Origin: Molossus alvarezi
Taxonomy: Eukaryota; Chordata; Mammalia; Chiroptera; Molossidae
Assembly (NCBI GenBank): GCA_037176705.1
Contig: CM073887.1
Coordinates: 88,794,348 to 88,858,347, forward strand
Direction of reading: 5' to 3'
DNA: 64,000 bases
Positions within the stretch are counted from its first letter, which is position 1; each line of letters begins with the position of its first letter. The translations under genes and the position numbers were made by a program. Positions 37,895 to 49,900 of the stretch are shown in pieces. The notes beneath the pieces are model-generated. The model ran no database searches. It worked only from the letters and a program-made list of their open reading frames with translations, and was not told where the DNA came from.

Positions 37895-38215
37895 ATAGTT
37901 TTATCTCTTAATGAAAATTGACATATGACGAAATGCACAAGTGTAAGTGTACATTCTGAGTTTTGACAAATGTATATACCTGAGCAACCCAAACCCCTCT
38001 CAAGGTAAACAACATCACCATCATCCCATAACGTTCCGTCATGACTTCTCCAGTCACTCTGCCCTCAGCAACCACAGAGGCAACCACTTTTCTGATTTCT
38101 TCTATGATGTTAGTTTTGCCTGCTCTGGAACTTCACATAAATGGACTCATACCACTCGTCCCCTTTTGTGTACAGCTTCTTGCACTCTGCAATTTCCTGG
38201 TTGAGTCCAGGGAGG
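37895..38215 (-). repeat. Ancient L1M 3'UTR fragment, antisense
   Basis: Reverse-oriented version of the old L1M 3'UTR: 'gtacattctgagttttgacaa', 'gagcaaccc-aaacccctctc', 'ctgctctggaacttcac-ataaatggac', 'ccccttttgtgtacagcttct'. The conserved order supports the call. Confidence 0.65.
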
Positions 38216-38301
38216 CCCTGTCCCATTTCCTCTGTCATTTAAGAGCTGTGATGTCCCTGGAACCTGGGGCAGATACTCAAGCATGAACATTTAGTGGAAT
38301 A

Positions 38302-38329
38302 GATGTGTGTGTGTGTGTGTGTGGGGGGG
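38302..38329 (+). repeat. (GT)n microsatellite followed by G run
   Basis: About eleven GT units running into nine G residues. Confidence 0.9.
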
Positions 38330-38479
38330 GGTCCTGAGTGCTGGTTTTCCAATGGCCACTTCTCCTCCCTCAGAAGCTCATCAGACAGCTCCCTGAAAAC
38401 AGTCTGTGGCTACATAGGAGCTGAGTGTATTCCAGTTCTAGTTAGCACAGACTTTGGGTCAATTTTTGGGTTCCCTGCT

Positions 38480-38810
38480 CTGTTTCATTGATCTGTATGC
38501 CTGTCTTGATGGCAGTATCAGGCTGTTTTGATTACAATGGCTTTGTAGCATAACTTAATATCCCACTTGGTTCTTCCTTTTCGAGATTGCTGTGGCTATC
38601 TGGGGTCTTTTATGGTTCCATATAAACTTTTGGAATATTTGTTCTAGATCTGTGAAATATGCCATTAGTACTTTAATAGGGCTTGCATTGAATATGTAGA
38701 TTGCTGTGGGTAGTATGGACATTCACCAACTTACACCATCCACAACAATAAACTCAAAATGGATAAAATACTTAAATATAACTCTTGAAACCATAAAAAT
38801 CATAGAAAAA
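38480..38810. mobile_element. 5'-inverted L1 fragment (minus piece then plus piece)
   Basis: 38,480-38,722 is antisense ORF2 (complement of the region equal to 8,258-8,540 of copy A). 38,724-38,810 is sense ORF2 (equal to about 8,698-8,785 of copy A, caacttacaccat…). The two pieces are neighbours in L1 and meet head-on with a short deletion, the pattern produced by twin priming. An A-rich end follows at about 38,802. Confidence 0.7.
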
Positions 38811-38819
38811 AAATGACAA

Positions 38820-39770
38820 GACAGATCAAGTGTTAAAAAATGAAGAACAGACACAAATTACCGACATCATCAATGAAAAGGGAACATCACAAAAAGAGGA
38901 TATTAGAAACTAATGTATGCAAATAAATTTACAAGTTTAGAAAACAAAAATTTTAATGCTGACCAAAGAAAGAGAAATATAAATGCTCTGAAAACTATTA
39001 ATGAAATTTAATCCATAATTCGAAACTTGTCCCTTCTTCCACAAAATGTAGACTCCAGTGTCTCCTCATGTAAATTGCGCCAAGCATTTAGGGAGGAATA
39101 AAACACTTTTTAGAATATTTCCTAATGATAAAAACAATTAAGAAATGCTTTCCACATGATTTAATAAACCTAGGAGAAGTCATGGGCAAGGTTGCAAATT
39201 TTCTAAACAAAATATCAATTCATCAAATACAGCAAATACACCCAAAGCATATACATCCTGATCACATCTATTCCATTAATGCAAGTTTGATTTAACCTTT
39301 GGAATTGATCACTATATTTTACAACCTTCACAAAATAAGATAAAAATCATGTGATCATTTTTATAGATATAGTAAAAGATTTATAAAAATCCAGCATGTA
39401 TTCATAATAAAAACTCTTAGCATAACAGAAGGTAACTTTCTACCACACAAGGTAGAAACCTAAGGGTAAATGTTGAAACTTTTCCCTCTATAGTTGAGAG
39501 TGACACAATGATACTCACTATAACTATATCGATTTTACATTATATCAAAAGTCTGTATAATAAGGCAGGAAAAATATAAATTCGTAAGGCCTGGAAAGAA
39601 AGAAGTAAAATTGTCACTCTTTTTTCCAAAATAGATATGATTTTACACATAGAAATTTCAGAAGAATCCACAGAGAGTTCATAGGTTTATTAAGTGAATT
39701 GGTAATATTGTTAGACTGAGGATTTAAAAAAAATCAATTATGTTTTTAAATACTAGCAAAAAACAATTCA
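38820..39770 (+). mobile_element. Ancient L1 ORF2 fragment
   Basis: Strongly decayed sense L1: the 'acatcatcaatgaaaag' region, '…cctaggagaagtcatgg', 'aaataagataaaaatcatgtgatc', 'ccagcatgtattcataataaaaactct', '…agaaatttcagaagaatcc'. Far older than copies A, B and F. Confidence 0.65.
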
Positions 39771-39829
39771 AACATACAGCTGAAAGCTACCCTTTTGGAG
39801 CTGAGTGTTTAATTTCTATGCCTCCTCCC

Positions 39830-40310
39830 CACCAGCCCCATCGAAGTTAGGCTAGACTTCGTGATTCACATCTGAAGAACAAAGGGGAATGGGAAACTGG
39901 AATTTGCAGTGAGGAGACCTGGCAAACACCAGCTTAACCAGGTGATTAAGGTCAACTTCACCACAGTTATCATGCGAATATTGTGTGTCCCTTAATATGA
40001 TAAGACTTCACTTTTCTGTACCCTTTCAAAGAACCCGTAACACCAGTCTAATAATGAGAAAAACATTGGAAGAATTCAGATTGCGGTACTTCAAGGGGTA
40101 ACCTGGCTAATAATCCTCAAGATCGTTAAGATCATGAAAAACAAGGAAAGACAAAGAAAGTAACACAGACCCCAGGAAACTAAAGAGACATAGCAACTAA
40201 GTACAACAGAGTCCCCTGGATTTCTCTAAACCAGAAAGAGAACATTAACAAAAGAGCTAATGAAACCCACATGAAGTCTGGAGTTTAGTGATGCAACCAG
40301 CCTGCACTAC
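39830..40310 (+). repeat. Ancient L1M-type 3'UTR-like relic
   Basis: Shows the recurrent mammalian pattern 'cacagttatcatgcgaata … cccgtaacaccagtctaataatgag … acaaggaaagacaaag … catgaagtctggagtttag'. I recognise this as an old LINE 3'UTR type but cannot fix the subfamily. Confidence 0.4.
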
Positions 40311-40840
40311 CAGTCACGAGTCTTGATAGAAGGAAAGATGACGTTCATCAGGGCCAACCTCCACCTGAAGTTGATCTCCTGGCCATGATCATTCAGAAGT
40401 TTCCTGACCTCCACTTGCCTTCTTACAATGATAAGAAAGAAGGTCACTTCCTGTAAATGTCTGTTCAATAGAAAGCTGTTCCCTATATTTTCCTAAATTC
40501 ACCGGATCGTGATCTGTCTTGCTCTGCGTGTTGATGGGCATGTAGGGCTGGGAGCTGAGAAGGTAACAGCAATGCTCTGCAATCTCCTGGGTTGATATCT
40601 TCTGCCAAGACTGTCTCTGATTTTGGTGGGAGGTGTTACCTTAAGCCCTCTGTCCAGACATTCCAGATCACGTCCATACCCATAAGCCCACTGCCCCCTC
40701 TCCATTGCCATCTTCCATTAAAACTGTAAGAATATTTGTGTAACAATTTGTAAAACTTCTTTCCTACTGAACTGTAACTTTTGTTAGTTCAGAGATTTCC
40801 ATCTATTTTTACTTACCACAGTGCCTGGCTCATAAACCCA
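40311..40840. other. No recognised feature
   Basis: Unassigned. The 70-codon minus-strand ORF at 40,499-40,711 has no domain. Confidence 0.35.
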
Positions 40841-40844
40841 GTAG

Positions 40845-41045
40845 CAGCTAACATTTATCGGGTCTTTTCCTTCCCCTTAATGCATTAACTCAATTGATCT
40901 TCACAATCACCTGTGAAACAAACACTATTAAAATATATACTTTGCAAATGAGATTTTGGGGAAGATTGAGGAGATTAAGTAACTTGTCCAAGAAGCCAGC
41001 CAGTAAATATCTGAGCAAGAATTAGATGGTGAAGCTCCAAAGTTT
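40845..41045 (+). repeat. MIR relic
   Basis: 'gcagctaacatttatcgggtc', 'cattaactcaattgatcttcacaa', 'agattaagtaacttgtccaag' match the MIR consensus order. Confidence 0.75.
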
Positions 41046-41169
41046 GTGGCCTTAGAAACCACATGGCAGTGGCTCAAGAAAGATTTGTCTAATGAATGAT
41101 TGAAACTGAGTTCGTATAATGTCTATGAGACTAAGCAGGAGAGGCAAGTGTGTGAGGAGTGTCTTCTCT

Positions 41170-41335
41170 TTGCCTGTTACATGTGCTAACATTTGTTCAC
41201 TGTTTCTCATGAGTATATTCCCTTATTTTGTTGATAGCTACTACGGCTTAGAGAGTTTAGTAACAGGTCACACTGCTAACAAGTAGCAGAATTTGGACTC
41301 CAACACCTTTAAAACACTGTATTATACTGCTTCCC
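41170..41335 (+). repeat. MIR relic (second)
   Basis: 'gtgctaacatttgttcactg', 'gagtttagtaacaggtcac', 'actgctaacaagtagcagaatttggactcc' follow MIR order. It lies 125 bases after the previous MIR in the same orientation. Confidence 0.7.
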
Positions 41336-41339
41336 ACAA

Positions 41340-42540
41340 AAAATCCAGAATAACAAATGCCAGGGGAAAAAAAATGGAGAAGAGCTAATACTTGTGGATT
41401 TTAGTCACATGCACCCAGGCACACAAAGTCCTTTCAAGTGAAACAGCTAAGTGGATGGGATTTAGATTCCATTCCCATTTCCTTTACAAAGTCAACCCAC
41501 AGTAAGGAATAGAAAATGACCTCTGATGAGAGCTGGGATCTTGTCCATAAAACTCAGACAGGATCTCTTGGCATCTCAGACCACGAGAGTCTAGTTAACA
41601 GGCACGCCATCGCTTCCTTTTGTTGAGTCATACCCAGTCCCCAAATCTTACCCTTTTCCTGCCAGTAGCTCACCAGGACTGCTCTGGCCTCCAGCACCAG
41701 TTCCAGCCCTTGGATGAGGACCTGAAGGAGCAACAGTCAGCTTCCTGGGTTTGGCAGAACTCACCTTTGTGGGCAGTCAGGTTCTGACCTTGGGTGCCGG
41801 TTTGATGGCTCCTTCACTCAAGCAGCAAATCTTACCTGAACACCTCTGGCCTGACACATCTTCAGCAGAGTGTCAGGGACAACAGTGAGAACAGCACAAT
41901 CTGCCACCCGGACACACCATCCCCCGTTAGACCAGAAACTGACTGAAAGCAACTTGTCCACAGTTATTTATGGGATTCTGGGACAAACAGATGTGTAGTG
42001 TGATCCAAAGATGCCTTCCCTGCTCTATCTGCACATCTGCTAGTCCCTTCCCCCACCCGTGCTCACCTAGGGGAGTCCAGTTTACAGCTGATAACCAGAG
42101 ACTGGGACCAGACTCCCAATCTGCCCCAAGTAGATGAAGCACAATCACCTCTGTGGGTTTTCCCCAAGATGAGGACAGAGAAGGACGAGGGAAGGGAGGG
42201 GAAGAGCTTTGGGGAAAGTCAAGGAGAATGATGAGCTACACTTCTGGGCTGTTCTCTCCTCTTTGAGTGATCTCTGGGGAATGTTTTTGAATACTCAGGG
42301 GTAACTATGATCACAGAGTCCCGTACCCACTTCTTAACTGGTATTTCCTAAGCAGCAGCCCCATGGGGACATGGACAAAGCAGCAGAGACTGCAGGGTGG
42401 CCGAGTGAGAAGGAAGGTGGTGAAGCTTGTAGAATATAAGACTTAATTATGGATTCTGGTTTTCCCATTCAAACTATGATATTACTGAAGGCCCAGTTTT
42501 ATGCCCATAAGGGAATAATAATAATCATGACAATATTTAT
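41340..42540. other. No recognised feature
   Basis: 1.2 kb of GC-moderate unique sequence. No ORF has recognisable motifs. Confidence 0.4.
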
Positions 42541-42544
42541 GCAA

Positions 42545-42960
42545 GAAAAAAACAGAACCATAAATAGTCTGACTTTCCATCAGTAGGAGGCTGGCTGAGG
42601 CATCATGGTAGCATACATTATGTACTGATTTTAGTATCAACAGGCTGTTTAAGGTAACATATGGCTCTTCAAAAGAACAAGTGTATCTCTAACACTGACC
42701 CAGAGGGACATTTGAGGGGAAAAAAGTACGTGTGAGGACAGAATGAGCCAACTTTCGTAAAACAACAAATACAACACATACACACTCAGGGAAGAGTCCT
42801 GTGGATGCACTGGTGTGAGTAGAGAGACAGTGTGAGGGATGCCCACGAAAGTTAGCAGTGGATGCTTCCCGGAGGGGGGTGAGGTGCTGGAAGGGAAGGA
42901 GGGAAAACCAGCCACGGCATTCTGTGCACACCTCTGTGCTGTTTGACTTGACTTAATGAG
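42545..42960 (+). repeat. Possible ancient L1M 3' relic
   Basis: 'ctttccatcagtaggaggctggctgaggcatcatggtagcata…' and the G-rich 'gtggatgcttcccggagggggg' segment resemble the C-terminal to 3'UTR pattern of old L1M. Weak. The 130-codon minus-strand ORF here looks accidental. Confidence 0.35.
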
Positions 42961-43074
42961 CACATGCTGCTGGGATCTAAGATGAAAAGAATCTTGGAAA
43001 AAGGTTAGACGTAGTAAACCGAGTAGTATCCAGGATAACAAATCCTACTCAGTGAGAACAGGAAGCACCGCCTT

Positions 43075-43245
43075 TGCAGCCTATTAGGCATCTCGCCCAC
43101 TGCTAGGGGTTTCAGAGACACCCGTCTGCATCTCACGGTGACCATATGCTCCATTTCACAGGCTTAGAAATGCTCAATAAGTTGCCTGAAAATGCACCAC
43201 TGGTGAGGGACATATCCCATTTTTGAATCCAGGTCAGGCCTACTG
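43075..43245 (+). repeat. MIR-like relic
   Basis: 'ctgcatctcacggtgaccatatgctccatttcacaggcttag', 'aataagttgcctgaaaatgcacca', 'tttttgaatccagg' keep MIR order. Confidence 0.5.
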
Positions 43246-43249
43246 CAGA

Positions 43250-44612
43250 AGCCCTGGGAAAAGGTGTGTGGCTAGAGGGCTGCCAAGTACCAAGAGGCCA
43301 GGCTGGGGCTACTGAGCAGCGGTGTCAGGTGATGGAGAGCAGTTCCCTTTAGCATGCAGTGTGGCAAGGCAGGGACAGTAACAGCAGTGAGCTAGACCCA
43401 GGGTTAGAATTGCTTCCCTAGCATATTAAACTTTAATACCTCAGTTTTCATGACTGGATCGGCTGAGTGAGCTGCTATAACCCATCAGCTTCTATGCAGC
43501 ATTTCCCAGGGAGCAGGCTGTTTGGAACATTCTATGTCGGGAAGCATTTTATCACTGAGGAGGCTTAACCAAGACCATTACATTCGCCTAGCCCACTTTC
43601 CTATCCCCATGGGCAGAGCAATTAACGGCACTCAGGTCCAGCAGGCCTCTGGCGTTAGGCAGTCCGATTTTATTAATTTGGGGTTTTGTGACAATTTAAT
43701 ATAAGCCTGGCTGAAGTTTTGCCTCAGCAACACCTGCAGATAAAAGGTTTGCCAAGTTTCTTGATGAAAAAGGAAAACAGACAAGTGAGAGTGGAAAATG
43801 TTTAACCTGCTTGAGTGATTTAAGTGACGTTTTCTTTCATTTGTAAAGAACTTAAGCAAGGTGTGCACCTGAGAATGCCAGCTCCCACACAGCTGCGGCA
43901 GGGCTGTTGGTAATGCAAACGCAGAATCAGCAAGATCTCTAGTCATAACGTTTTAGAAGTAGCCAAGTAACTATATTGGCTTTAAAGTAACAGTCTAGTT
44001 CTCCAACAACGTGTCTCGAAATGATGAGACAGTGTCCAACCAGAACTGATGATGTGGCAACCTCGTGCCTTTGAGACTAAAAGGCTGAACAGTGAGTGCC
44101 CCAAACCGCCTTGTAGATTATTCACTGCTGTCTTTTAGGGTGAAGTTGGTTACTGGTTTAGATGTTGGCTTGCACACTTCGAGGTTCTCTGTCTCTAAAA
44201 GAATGTCTCTACAAGCTGCACACTGCCTCAAAACAGAAACACCTGCTCCTCCTTCCAAAGGACAAATCTGCTGGTTCCATCCCTCTGGTCTCCTCTGTGT
44301 TTTCAAATCAATGATTTCCCTTGCCTATTTTTCCTGGATTCCATCTCCTTGTCTCCTCTTAGTTTTCCTCCCATCTCCCTGCTCTGGGAGTTTGCTGACG
44401 GGAGAGGGCAGCCCCATCTGCAAACTCCATTTCTCAGGACTCCACACTGCTTCTTTCCCTGCCTGCTGTCCCCACCGTCACAACTGCACTTCCAAAGGTC
44501 ACCAGTCACATGCTATCAGCCAAGGCGGTGACCTTTTCTCCATCTTCATGCTGGTCTTTGTGAGTGTCTCACACCAAGAGCTATCTCCACTCAGCCTTTC
44601 TGAAAAAAAATT
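43250..44612. other. No recognised feature
   Basis: Unique-looking sequence. Two overlapping ORFs of 104 and 210 codons (43,632-43,946 minus; 44,092-44,724 plus, the latter running into a SINE) have no recognisable domain, and I do not call them genes. Confidence 0.35.
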
Positions 44613-44625
44613 TTTTTTGCTTCCA

Positions 44626-44809
44626 CCCTGGCTGAGTGGCTCAGTGGGTTGGGCATCATCCCATTCACCAAAAGGGTGCCAGTTTGATCTCTGGTCAGGG
44701 CACATGCCCAAGCTGCGGGCTTGATCCCCAGCAGAGGGTGTGTAGAAGGCAGCTGCTGGTCAATATTTCTCTCTCTCTAAAAATAAATTTAAAAATTTTT
44801 TTAAATTAA
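44626..44809 (+). mobile_element. Ves-related SINE, second subfamily
   Basis: 'ccctggctgagtggctcagtgggttgggcat', 'gtttgatctctggtcagggc', 'gatccccagcagagg', then C/T and A-rich tail. Exact 13-bp TSD ttttttgcttcca at 44,613-44,625 and 44,810-44,822. Confidence 0.9.
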
Positions 44810-44822
44810 TTTTTTGCTTCCA

Positions 44823-45220
44823 TCATCCTGCAGTCTTTTTATTCATCCTCTATTTCTGGTTGTGGTCTTTGTTCTTTTTCTTTCCTTTCCTTTCCTCACT
44901 CTACTACCTTAAATGTGAACATTTTTCAAATTCTCTTCCTTTGGGGGCTTGGGAGTAGTGTCTCATTCTCTCCCATGACTATAAATTCATCTTTGTGGGT
45001 GATGACTTCCAAATCCATAGCTAAAATCAAGTCCTACTTTTCTACCTAAAATCATAACCTGTTTTTTTTTTCCCTAGTGGCACCACCACCTTTCTGTTCA
45101 ATGGGGCTTGACACCTGGGGATTAGCTGTTAAACTCTGCCTTCTTCCTCGCCCACCATCCCAGCCGTAAGCAAGCCCTGCTGGTTCTCACTCTGAAATGC
45201 CTACGACAACCTAGCGTTTG
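44823..45220. other. No recognised feature
   Basis: T/C-rich unique sequence. Confidence 0.4.
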
Positions 45221-45224
45221 CATC

Positions 45225-45330
45225 TCTTCACTAAGTGATCTCAGACCAACTCAACAATTGTTTGAGCCTCAGTTTCCCCATCCTTGCCATGTGTATCATG
45301 GCAGACATATGGCATGCACTGCAAGGGTTA
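45225..45330 (-). repeat. MIR relic, antisense
   Basis: 'gatctcagaccaactcaaca', 'gagcctcagtttccccatcc' is the antisense MIR signature. Confidence 0.65.
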
Positions 45331-45339
45331 ACAGCCCTG

Positions 45340-46935
45340 TACAGAGAAAGTGGGACAGAGTAGATTCTTCCAGTTGCTGCTGCTACAGCAATGACAGTTG
45401 ATTCCTATTACTCCAGGCAGACACTGAGTTAGTAGACACTGAACCACTGTTCCCATGGAAATGCAGGGTTAGGTCCCTACAAGCCTCTGACCACAACATT
45501 TTCACCAACTAATCCATACACAACATTGTCTGATGTTTCCTTCCTTTTAAAATACCTTATTTAATATGCATTGTTGATTCACTAACACTCACCTCCTGCC
45601 CCAGAATCAGTATGAGGCACGTCTGAACAAAGTTTATCTGACACACACAGGTTCTCCATAAGGCCCATCACGGCCTTCCTGCGCTCGGGAACACTACCCA
45701 CACTCCTGCACCACACTTGGGGGCCATTTTAAACAGAGGAGGAACCAAGGAAAAGCACAGAAATGTGAAAAAAAAAAAAAAGGGCCCAGCTCCGTAAGGA
45801 AGGAAACACTTGTTACAGCGTGAGAGCTGAAACAACAGGACCGAGCGTGGCCTGGCTCCTTCTCAGCGGGAAACCGCATGTGGGGTGTTTCAAACTGTCA
45901 CCATCTGTACATGTCTGTGAATGCGGCCAGTCCACCTTGAGTGTTGATTTTGGGGATACAAATACATCTTAGTGAGCAGGCGAATTTGCAGATATGCAGC
46001 CTGGGAATGATGGCAATGGACGGTACTTGCTCCTTCTCACACACAATACCCTGCCCTGGCCAGTCTCTGCTTCCCCTCGCCTAGATCAACTGCAGCAACT
46101 CTCCTGGGTGAGCTTTCTGCTCAGACCTCAGCTTGTCCTGTCACATCTTCCACCTCCCACCTGGGCCCAAACCTCCAGGTTCTGGCTCACAGGACTACTC
46201 TTTACCTTTCCTCTTCCCTGCCTACCTCCTTCCCTCTGAACAAGACCTTGACCCACTTCCACATTAGAAATGTATCCTCTTAAGCAAAACCACCTAATCT
46301 CTTCTATGTATACTTTCCAAATTTCAAGAATGGCGGGTGGTGTTAGCCCTACCTAATTTATAGGATTTTTGTGAGGACCATGTAAGATAGTGGGGTTCTC
46401 AAATTTCCATGTGCATAAGAATCACTGGAGAAGTGGAGCAGAAAAAAGAGACAGAACTTGTTATATACCTATTGTGTTTTTTAAATGAGATTATATTGTA
46501 TATCCTCTCTTGTAACCTATTTCTCACACTTAATATACAGAAATGTGCATGTCAAAAGTATTCCACACCATTATTTTCAAAGTCAAGATGGCTGAATTCC
46601 ATTGTATAACTGAGATAATTTAACAAATCCCTATTTAGAATCTTAAAGCTGTTTCAATTTTTTATATAATTAAAGCAATATTTAACAGAAAGCAAATACT
46701 CTATTTTATAATTTCCAATTATTTGGGTGATACTTTATTCAAAAGAACAATAAGACAACAGTCCCTATCTCATAGGATTCTTAGGAAAATTTAATGGGAT
46801 AAAACTGGTAAGTTACTTGGCACAGGGATTTGAACATAGTAAATGTGCAGTATAAATTCAGGTTCAACATTCTGGGGGTACTGCCTAATGTTCCCAGCTC
46901 CTTTGACTGTGGCCCTACCATGGTGGTCCACACAT
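45340..46935. other. 3' flank of the kinase gene; mostly unassigned, MIR/L2-like 46,770-46,860
   Basis: No second exon, no coding signature and no processed poly(A) tract was recognised downstream (minus direction) of the kinase stop. The part at 46,770-46,860 (…taatgggataaaactggtaagttacttggcacaggg…) has an ancient MIR/L2-like 3' pattern. The kinase 3'UTR must lie here but its end is not obvious. Confidence 0.35.
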
Positions 46936-46941
46936 TAAAAA

Positions 46942-49900
46942 TTATATTGGTTTCACTCTTGTCCTTTTGACACATTGTCTGTCCCTGGATGGCACACAGC
47001 ACATCAGTCCTAAAAAGAACCTGAAGGCCCTCCTAGCCTTACTCTGTCGGCCCTGGATGTGGTCAGAGGAAGGGGCTTGGGATCCACCATCAGGATGAGC
47101 AGCTTGAAAGAAGTTTTCGCAGGTGGTTTCTTCGGGGGCCCCACCAACGCTGCTGGTGCTGCTGATGTGGGTGATGGGGGAAGCCCCAGGGTCACACAGG
47201 AGGGCTGAACTGGTGGTGGCGGTACAGGACTTTAGACCAAGTAATGAAGTGGTGGTTCTTGCTTCCACCCTAGCTGAAGGATTCGTCATCCTCCCTTCCC
47301 AGCTGGCTGGTGCAGTGATAGTTTTTAGTTTTCGGCTGACTGGGACAGTGGTAGTCTCTAGTTCCTGGTTGGTGGAGACAGTGATGGTCTTCAGCTCCTG
47401 GCTGGCTGGGACAGTGATGGTCTTCAGTTCCCGGCTGGCTGGGACAGTGGTAGTCTCCAGTTCCTGGTTGGTGGAGACAGTGATGGTCTTCAGCTCCTGG
47501 CTGGCTGGGACAGTGATGGTCTTCAGCTCCTGGCTGGCTGGGACAGTGATGGTCTTCAGTTCCCGGCTGGCTGGGACAGTGGTAGTCTCCAGTTTCTGGT
47601 TGGTGGAGACAGTGATGGTCTTCAGCTCCTGGCTGGCTGGGACAGTGATGGTCTTCAGTTCCCGGCTGGCTGGGACAGTGGTAGTCTCCAGTTTCTGGTT
47701 GGTGGAGACAGTGATGGTCTTCAGCTCCTGGCTGGCTGGGACAGTGATGGTCTTCAGTTCCTGGCTGGCTGGGACAGTGATGGTCTTCAGTTCCCGGCTG
47801 GCTGGGACAGTGGTGGTCTCCAGTTCCTGGTTGGTAGAGACAGTGATAGTCTTCAGCTCCTGGCTGGCTGGGACAGTGATGGTCTTCAGCTCCTGGCTGG
47901 CTGGGACAGTGGTGGTCTCCAGTTCTCGGCGGGCGGGGACAGTGGTGGTCTTCACTTCCCGGCTGCCTGGGGCAGTGGCAGTCTTCCATTCCCAGCTGGC
48001 TGGGGCAGTGGTGGTCTCCAGTTCTCGGCTGGCGGGGACAGTTGTGGTCTTCACTTCCCCACTGGCTGGGGCAGTGGTGGTCTTCAGTTCCCGGCTGGTG
48101 GGAACAGTGGTGGTCTTCGCTTCCCACCTGACTGGGACAGTGGTGGTCTCCAGTTCCCGGTTGGTGGAGACAGTGATGGTCTTCAGCTCCTGGCTGGCTG
48201 GGACAATGGTGGTCTCCAATTCCCGGCTAGTGGAGACAGTGATGGTCTTCAGCTCCTGGCTGGCTGAGACAGTGATGGTCTTCAGTTCCCACCTGACTGG
48301 GACAGTGGTGGTCTCCAGTTCCCAGCTGGTGGGAACAGTGGTGGTCTTCGCCTCCCACCTGACTGGGTCAGTGGTAGTCTCCAGTTCCCGGCTGGTGGAG
48401 ACAGTAATGGTCTTCAGCTCCTGGCTGGCTGGGACAGTGATGGTCTTCAGTTCCTGGCTGGTTGGGGCAGTGGTGGTCTCCAGTTCCCAATGGGCTGGGG
48501 CAGTGGTGGTCTCCAGTTCTCGGCTGGTGGGGACAGAGGTGGTCTTCGGTTCCCAGCTGGTTGGGGGAGTAATGGTCTTTGGTTCCCAGCTGATTGGGGC
48601 AATGATGTTCTTCAGTTCCCAAGTGGCTGGGGCAGCAATGGTGTTTGCTTCCCAGCTGTCTGGGGCAGTGGTGGTCTTCAGTTTCCAAGTGGCTGGGGCA
48701 GTGATGGTGTATGCTTCCCGGCTGGCTGGGGCAATGATGGTGTATGCTTCCCGGCTGGCTGGGGCAGTGATGGTCTTTGGTTCCCAAGTGGCTGGGGCAG
48801 TGGTGGTCTTTGCTTCCCAGCTGACTGGGGGAGTGGTGGTCTTTGGTTCCTGGCTAGCTGGGGCAGTGGTGGTCTTCAGTTCTAGGATGGCTGGTGAAAT
48901 GCTCTTCTCTGCTTCCAAGATGACCGAGGAAGGGAGCACCCTTGACACCAGGCTGGCTGTGGAAATGGCTGGGTCTCCGCCTTTCTTCCCTGATGCCTGA
49001 ACCCCTTGGGTTGGGAAAAGGCTGATGCTGGGGTCAGGGGAAGGACAGGGCCTTACCCTAATGGTCCAACCCTTCATTTTGGATGTTGATGTAGATAAAA
49101 TTAGATACGTTCCCATAATAGCATCATATTTTTTTTCAATTAAGGATTTCTGTATCTCTTGCTGTTCAAATCCCATATTTCTCATTATTTCTATTATCTG
49201 AGGATTCAGGTCCCCCCAGGGTGGCTCACTGTATGGCCTCAGTTCCTCTGTCTGGCCCATGTTGAGCCAGTGGTCCTTCATTATATTTTCTAAGGTTGGT
49301 CTTTGGCTGGGGTCAAGGGTCATTAAGTTTTTCAATAGTTGTTGACATAATGGGGATAGAAAGTATGGTATAAAGAACTGCCCACTCATGATCTTACTGC
49401 TAAGTTCTCTAAAGTTATCCCCAACAAATGGCAGTTGGCCTGTTACCATCCTGTAAAGAACTACCCCGAGGCTCCAGATATCTGCCTTCGGGCCCTCATA
49501 GGGTTCAAGTTGTAATATCTCTGGGGCCATGTAGGAGGCAGTGCCACAAAAGGTGGTAAGTTTTTCATCTGTAAATTCCCTACTGAAGCCAAAGTCTGAT
49601 AATTTAGAGTTCATGTCTTTGTCTATGAGTATGTTTTCAGGTTTTAAGTCCCTGTGGACAATGTGCCTCTGGTGGCAGTATTGTACCGCAGATATTACTT
49701 GCCGGTACATGACACGGGCTTCCTCTTCCATCATGCGGCCTTTCTTCTCCAAGTAGCCCAGTAAGTCCCCACCACTCACGTGCTCCATGAACAGATACAA
49801 TTTGTCCTCAGTGGCAATCACCTCAAACAATTTGGTAATGTTGGGATGATTTAAACCCTTAACACAATTAACTTCTTGTAAAACTTCAGAGGAGCCATGC

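Noticed and set aside
42649..43041. 130-codon minus-strand ORF
   Set aside because: Lies in a probable ancient L1M 3' relic and has no recognisable domain.
44092..44724. 210-codon plus-strand ORF
   Set aside because: Cys/Ser/Pro-rich, no domain, and its end lies inside a SINE (44,626 onwards); probably chance.
47270..48127. 285-codon minus-strand ORF rich in His, Pro and Gln (metal-binding-like)
   Set aside because: Second frame of the same minisatellite; the HHCPSQPG pattern follows from the repeat unit, not from a separate gene.
47123..49000. 625-codon plus-strand ORF across the kinase repeat array
   Set aside because: It is the shadow of the 33-bp repeats in the minus-strand kinase; its composition is a monotonous Val/Ser/Trp repeat with no start context or domain.
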